From contig OY970386.1 in NCBI GenBank assembly GCA_963719465.1, positions 1,054,001 to 1,118,000 on the forward strand: a DNA stretch of 64,000 nucleotides, read 5' to 3'. Below, piece by piece: positions 62,481 to 64,000 of this stretch (within the stretch, counting starts at the first letter, position 1; each line of letters starts with the position of its first letter). The stretch is from JALHUB01 sp963719465 (lineage in GTDB: Bacteria; Chloroflexota; Dehalococcoidia; DSTF01; JALHUB01). Position numbers and translations under genes: made by a program. The notes under the pieces were generated by a model. It was given only the letters and a program-made list of their open reading frames with translations, did no database searches and had not been told where the DNA came from.

Positions 62481-63383
62481 ATGCTTTACAACCGTCTGAT
62501 TGACCTCATCGGCAACACGCCCCTGCTGGAGCTGCCCTCCCTGAGCCCGCGGCCCGGCATCCGCTTGTTCGCCAAGCTCGAAGGCCAGAACCCCGGCGGC
62601 AGCCTCAAGGATCGCATCGCCCTGTACATGGTCGAGCGCGCGGAGAAGCGAGGAGACCTGCGACCGGGCATGACCATCCTCGAAGCGACGAGCGGCAACA
62701 CCGGCGTCGCGCTCGCCATGATCGCCCGCATCAAAGGCTATCCCGCCAAGATCGTCATGCCGGATAACGTCAGCATCGAGCGCACACTCGTCATGCGCGC
62801 CTTCGGAGCGGAAGTCATCCACACGGAAGGCGCAAAGTACACGGACGGCGCCATTGAGCTGGCGAATCGCATGGCAAGCGATGACAGCAGTTGCTTCCTC
62901 ACCTGCCAGTTTGACAACGCCGACAATCCCCTGGCGCACTACGAGACGACCGGCCCGGAGATCCTCCGCGACCTGCCGCACGTAGACGCCTTTATCGCGG
63001 GCACCGGGACAGGCGGCACACTCGCCGGCGTCGGCCGCTACCTCAAGGAACGCCGTCCGCAGGTCAGAGTCGTCTGCGTCGAGCCAAAGCCCGGCGAACT
63101 GATCGAAGGCTTGCACACGCGCGAAGGGTTTGTCGCGCGCGTCTTCGACGAGACGGTAGTGGATGAGTATGCCGTCATCAGCGCCGAGGACGCTTTCACC
63201 GCAACGCGCGAGCTGGCGGACCGCGAAGGCATCTTCGCCGGCGTCTCTGCCGGGGCCGTCCTCCAGGCGGCGCGCTCGCTGGCCGACCGCGTCGAGCGCG
63301 GCAACTTCGTCCTCCTCGTCGGCGACGGCGGCTGGAAGTACCTGTCCACCCCCGTCTGGAGCAGGCACGAGACCATCAGCTAG
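62481..63383 (+). CDS. cysM: Cysteine synthase, CysM-type
   Basis: The 300-residue PLP enzyme has IGNTPLLEL, the Schiff-base Lys43 in PGGSLKDRIAL, TSGNTGVALA, the phosphate loop GTGTGGTLAGVGRYLKE and the serine in SAGAVLQAA. Its sulfur donor may be a thiocarboxylated carrier (CysO) rather than sulfide, because a Mec-type protease gene follows nine bases later, as in mycobacterial cysM loci. No CysO-like gene was found here. O-acetylserine sulfhydrylase with sulfide is the alternative. Confidence 0.9.
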   Translation: MLYNRLIDLIGNTPLLELPSLSPRPGIRLFAKLEGQNPGGSLKDRIALYMVERAEKRGDLRPGMTILEATSGNTGVALAMIARIKGYPAKIVMPDNVSIERTLVMRAFGAEVIHTEGAKYTDGAIELANRMASDDSSCFLTCQFDNADNPLAHYETTGPEILRDLPHVDAFIAGTGTGGTLAGVGRYLKERRPQVRVVCVEPKPGELIEGLHTREGFVARVFDETVVDEYAVISAEDAFTATRELADREGIFAGVSAGAVLQAARSLADRVERGNFVLLVGDGGWKYLSTPVWSRHETIS

Positions 63384-63392
63384 AATCCACCC

Positions 63393-63821
63393 ATGCTCCA
63401 GCTGCCCCAGCGCTTCGCCGAAGAGATCATCGCCCACGCCCGCGAGGAAGCACCGAACGAGTGCTGCGGCATCCTCTCGGGAAGCAACGGCCGTATCCTC
63501 CGGCTCCATCGTACCGCCAACGCCGAACGCAGCCCCTACCGCTTCGACATCGACAGGCGCGATCTGAACCGCATCTACGCCGAGGTTCAGGCCGCCGGCC
63601 AGCAATTACTGGCGATATATCACTCGCACCCCAGCGGCGAGGCCCGCCCTTCACGCCTCGACCTGGCGCTCGCGCAGACAACGCAGGCCGGCGAAAGCGT
63701 TGTTCTCCCGCGCGACGTCGTTCACCTAATCGTCTCCCTATCCAGCGACCCTCCCTCGCTGAAGGCGTACCGCCTGGAAGGCGGCGTCGCCACCGAAGAA
63801 AAGCTACGTCTCGTCAACTAG
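63393..63821 (+). CDS. Mec-type JAMM/MPN metalloprotease (M67)
   Basis: The 142-residue protease has the full JAMM zinc motif: Glu23 (PNECCGILSG) and His77, His79, Ser87 and Asp90 in YHSHPSGEARPSRLDLA. Mycobacterial Mec removes the C-terminal cysteine from CysO-cysteine, completing cysteine synthesis. The coupling to cysM (nine-base gap) supports that role. It could also act on another ubiquitin-like carrier. The stop is followed by a T-rich stretch (TTTTTTT at 63825-63831), perhaps part of a terminator without an obvious hairpin. Confidence 0.9.
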   Translation: MLQLPQRFAEEIIAHAREEAPNECCGILSGSNGRILRLHRTANAERSPYRFDIDRRDLNRIYAEVQAAGQQLLAIYHSHPSGEARPSRLDLALAQTTQAGESVVLPRDVVHLIVSLSSDPPSLKAYRLEGGVATEEKLRLVN

Positions 63822-64000
63822 CCGTTTTTTTCATTTTCCGGCGCTCAAATACCTCACCCGCGCCCGCCAGCCTACCGATAATTGCGGTAGATATGTCCAC
63901 TTCGACGAAGGCGGCGACGAGGCAGCTTGCGTTGACGCGGTCTGATGGGCCGCGACTACCAGGGCGTGCCCGCCGCTCTCGCCACGCTATAGACCCCCAA
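63822..64000. other. 3' edge of the window, no gene recognised
   Basis: This stretch begins with a T-run after the JAMM gene. One plus-strand frame lacking a start codon reads NCGRYVHFDEGGDEAACVDAV before a stop at about 63950, which could be the tail of a decayed gene. Another frame starts with ATG at 63894 and runs off the window. Neither can be assigned. Confidence 0.4.

Overview
The window is a high-GC bacterial chromosome segment packed with housekeeping operons, and it reads best as a member of the Chloroflexota, probably Dehalococcoidia-like. That placement is an inference. It rests on the mix of gene families: a bacterial deoxyhypusine-synthase homologue beside agmatinase and a SpeD-family decarboxylase, groESL under a CIRCE element, DUF2851, DUF11-type surface proteins with C-terminal anchors, split gcvPA/gcvPB, and citramalate synthase. 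No rRNA, tRNA, CRISPR array or prophage was seen. The only clear mobile element is one intact IS481-type insertion sequence.

Layout. 1-2.5 kb: end of a PfkB sugar kinase, parA-parB, a DinB-like protein. 2.5-4.9 kb (minus): a polyamine cluster, speD > DHS-like > speB. 5.2-8.3 kb: a PP2C-like/transmembrane/beta-propeller protein and tsaD. 8.4-10.1 kb (minus): a small XRE regulator and DUF2851, with an inverted repeat inside their promoter. 10.2-12.4 kb: CIRCE-groES-groEL-terminator. 12.5-18.1 kb: a frameshifted M16 peptidase, two tandem GGDEF proteins, an MBL-fold hydrolase. 18.16-19.19 kb: IS481-type element with perfect ends and a 15-bp target duplication, just upstream of a lysA reading frame broken three times. 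20.6-24.0 kb: holB, a PSP1/RicT-like gene, glyA. 23.9-25.1 kb: a tandem array of alternating 145/146-bp monomers that starts in the last codons of glyA. 25.2-26.5 kb: a DUF11 surface protein with an upstream dyad, then a group of palindromes. 26.5-29.7 kb (minus): two tandem acyl-CoA ligases with nearly identical 3' thirds. 29.8-31.9 kb (minus): a two-component system. 32.3-32.5 kb: a small zinc-ribbon protein.

32.6-49.7 kb is a minus-strand run that may be one operon: cimA, then a surface-polysaccharide locus (three GT4s, a flippase, an ExoA-like GT2, a DegT aminotransferase, a priming sugar transferase, a FlaA1/WbpM-like protein and the five-enzyme route to UDP-2,3-diacetamido-mannuronic acid), ending in a DNA glycosylase. 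49.9-52.8 kb (minus): two overlapping secreted, membrane-anchored paralogues. 52.9-58.2 kb (minus): an MBL-fold gene leading gcvT-gcvH-gcvPA-gcvPB behind one promoter. 58.2-59.9 kb (minus): a cation efflux protein and an ALG5-like GT2. 60.1-60.6 kb: a Trm112-like protein and a small membrane protein. 60.6-62.0 kb (minus): folP-folK. 62.5-63.8 kb: cysM and a Mec-type JAMM protease.

Three themes stand out. First, several promoters lie 6-9 bases from the start codon, suggesting leaderless transcripts (XRE, PP2C-like, folP). Second, dyad symmetries sit in or beside many promoters. Third, five single-base insertions and one homopolymer indel break otherwise conserved proteins (lysA x3, two GT4s, M16). 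These may be assembly errors rather than biology and should be checked on reads before being interpreted.
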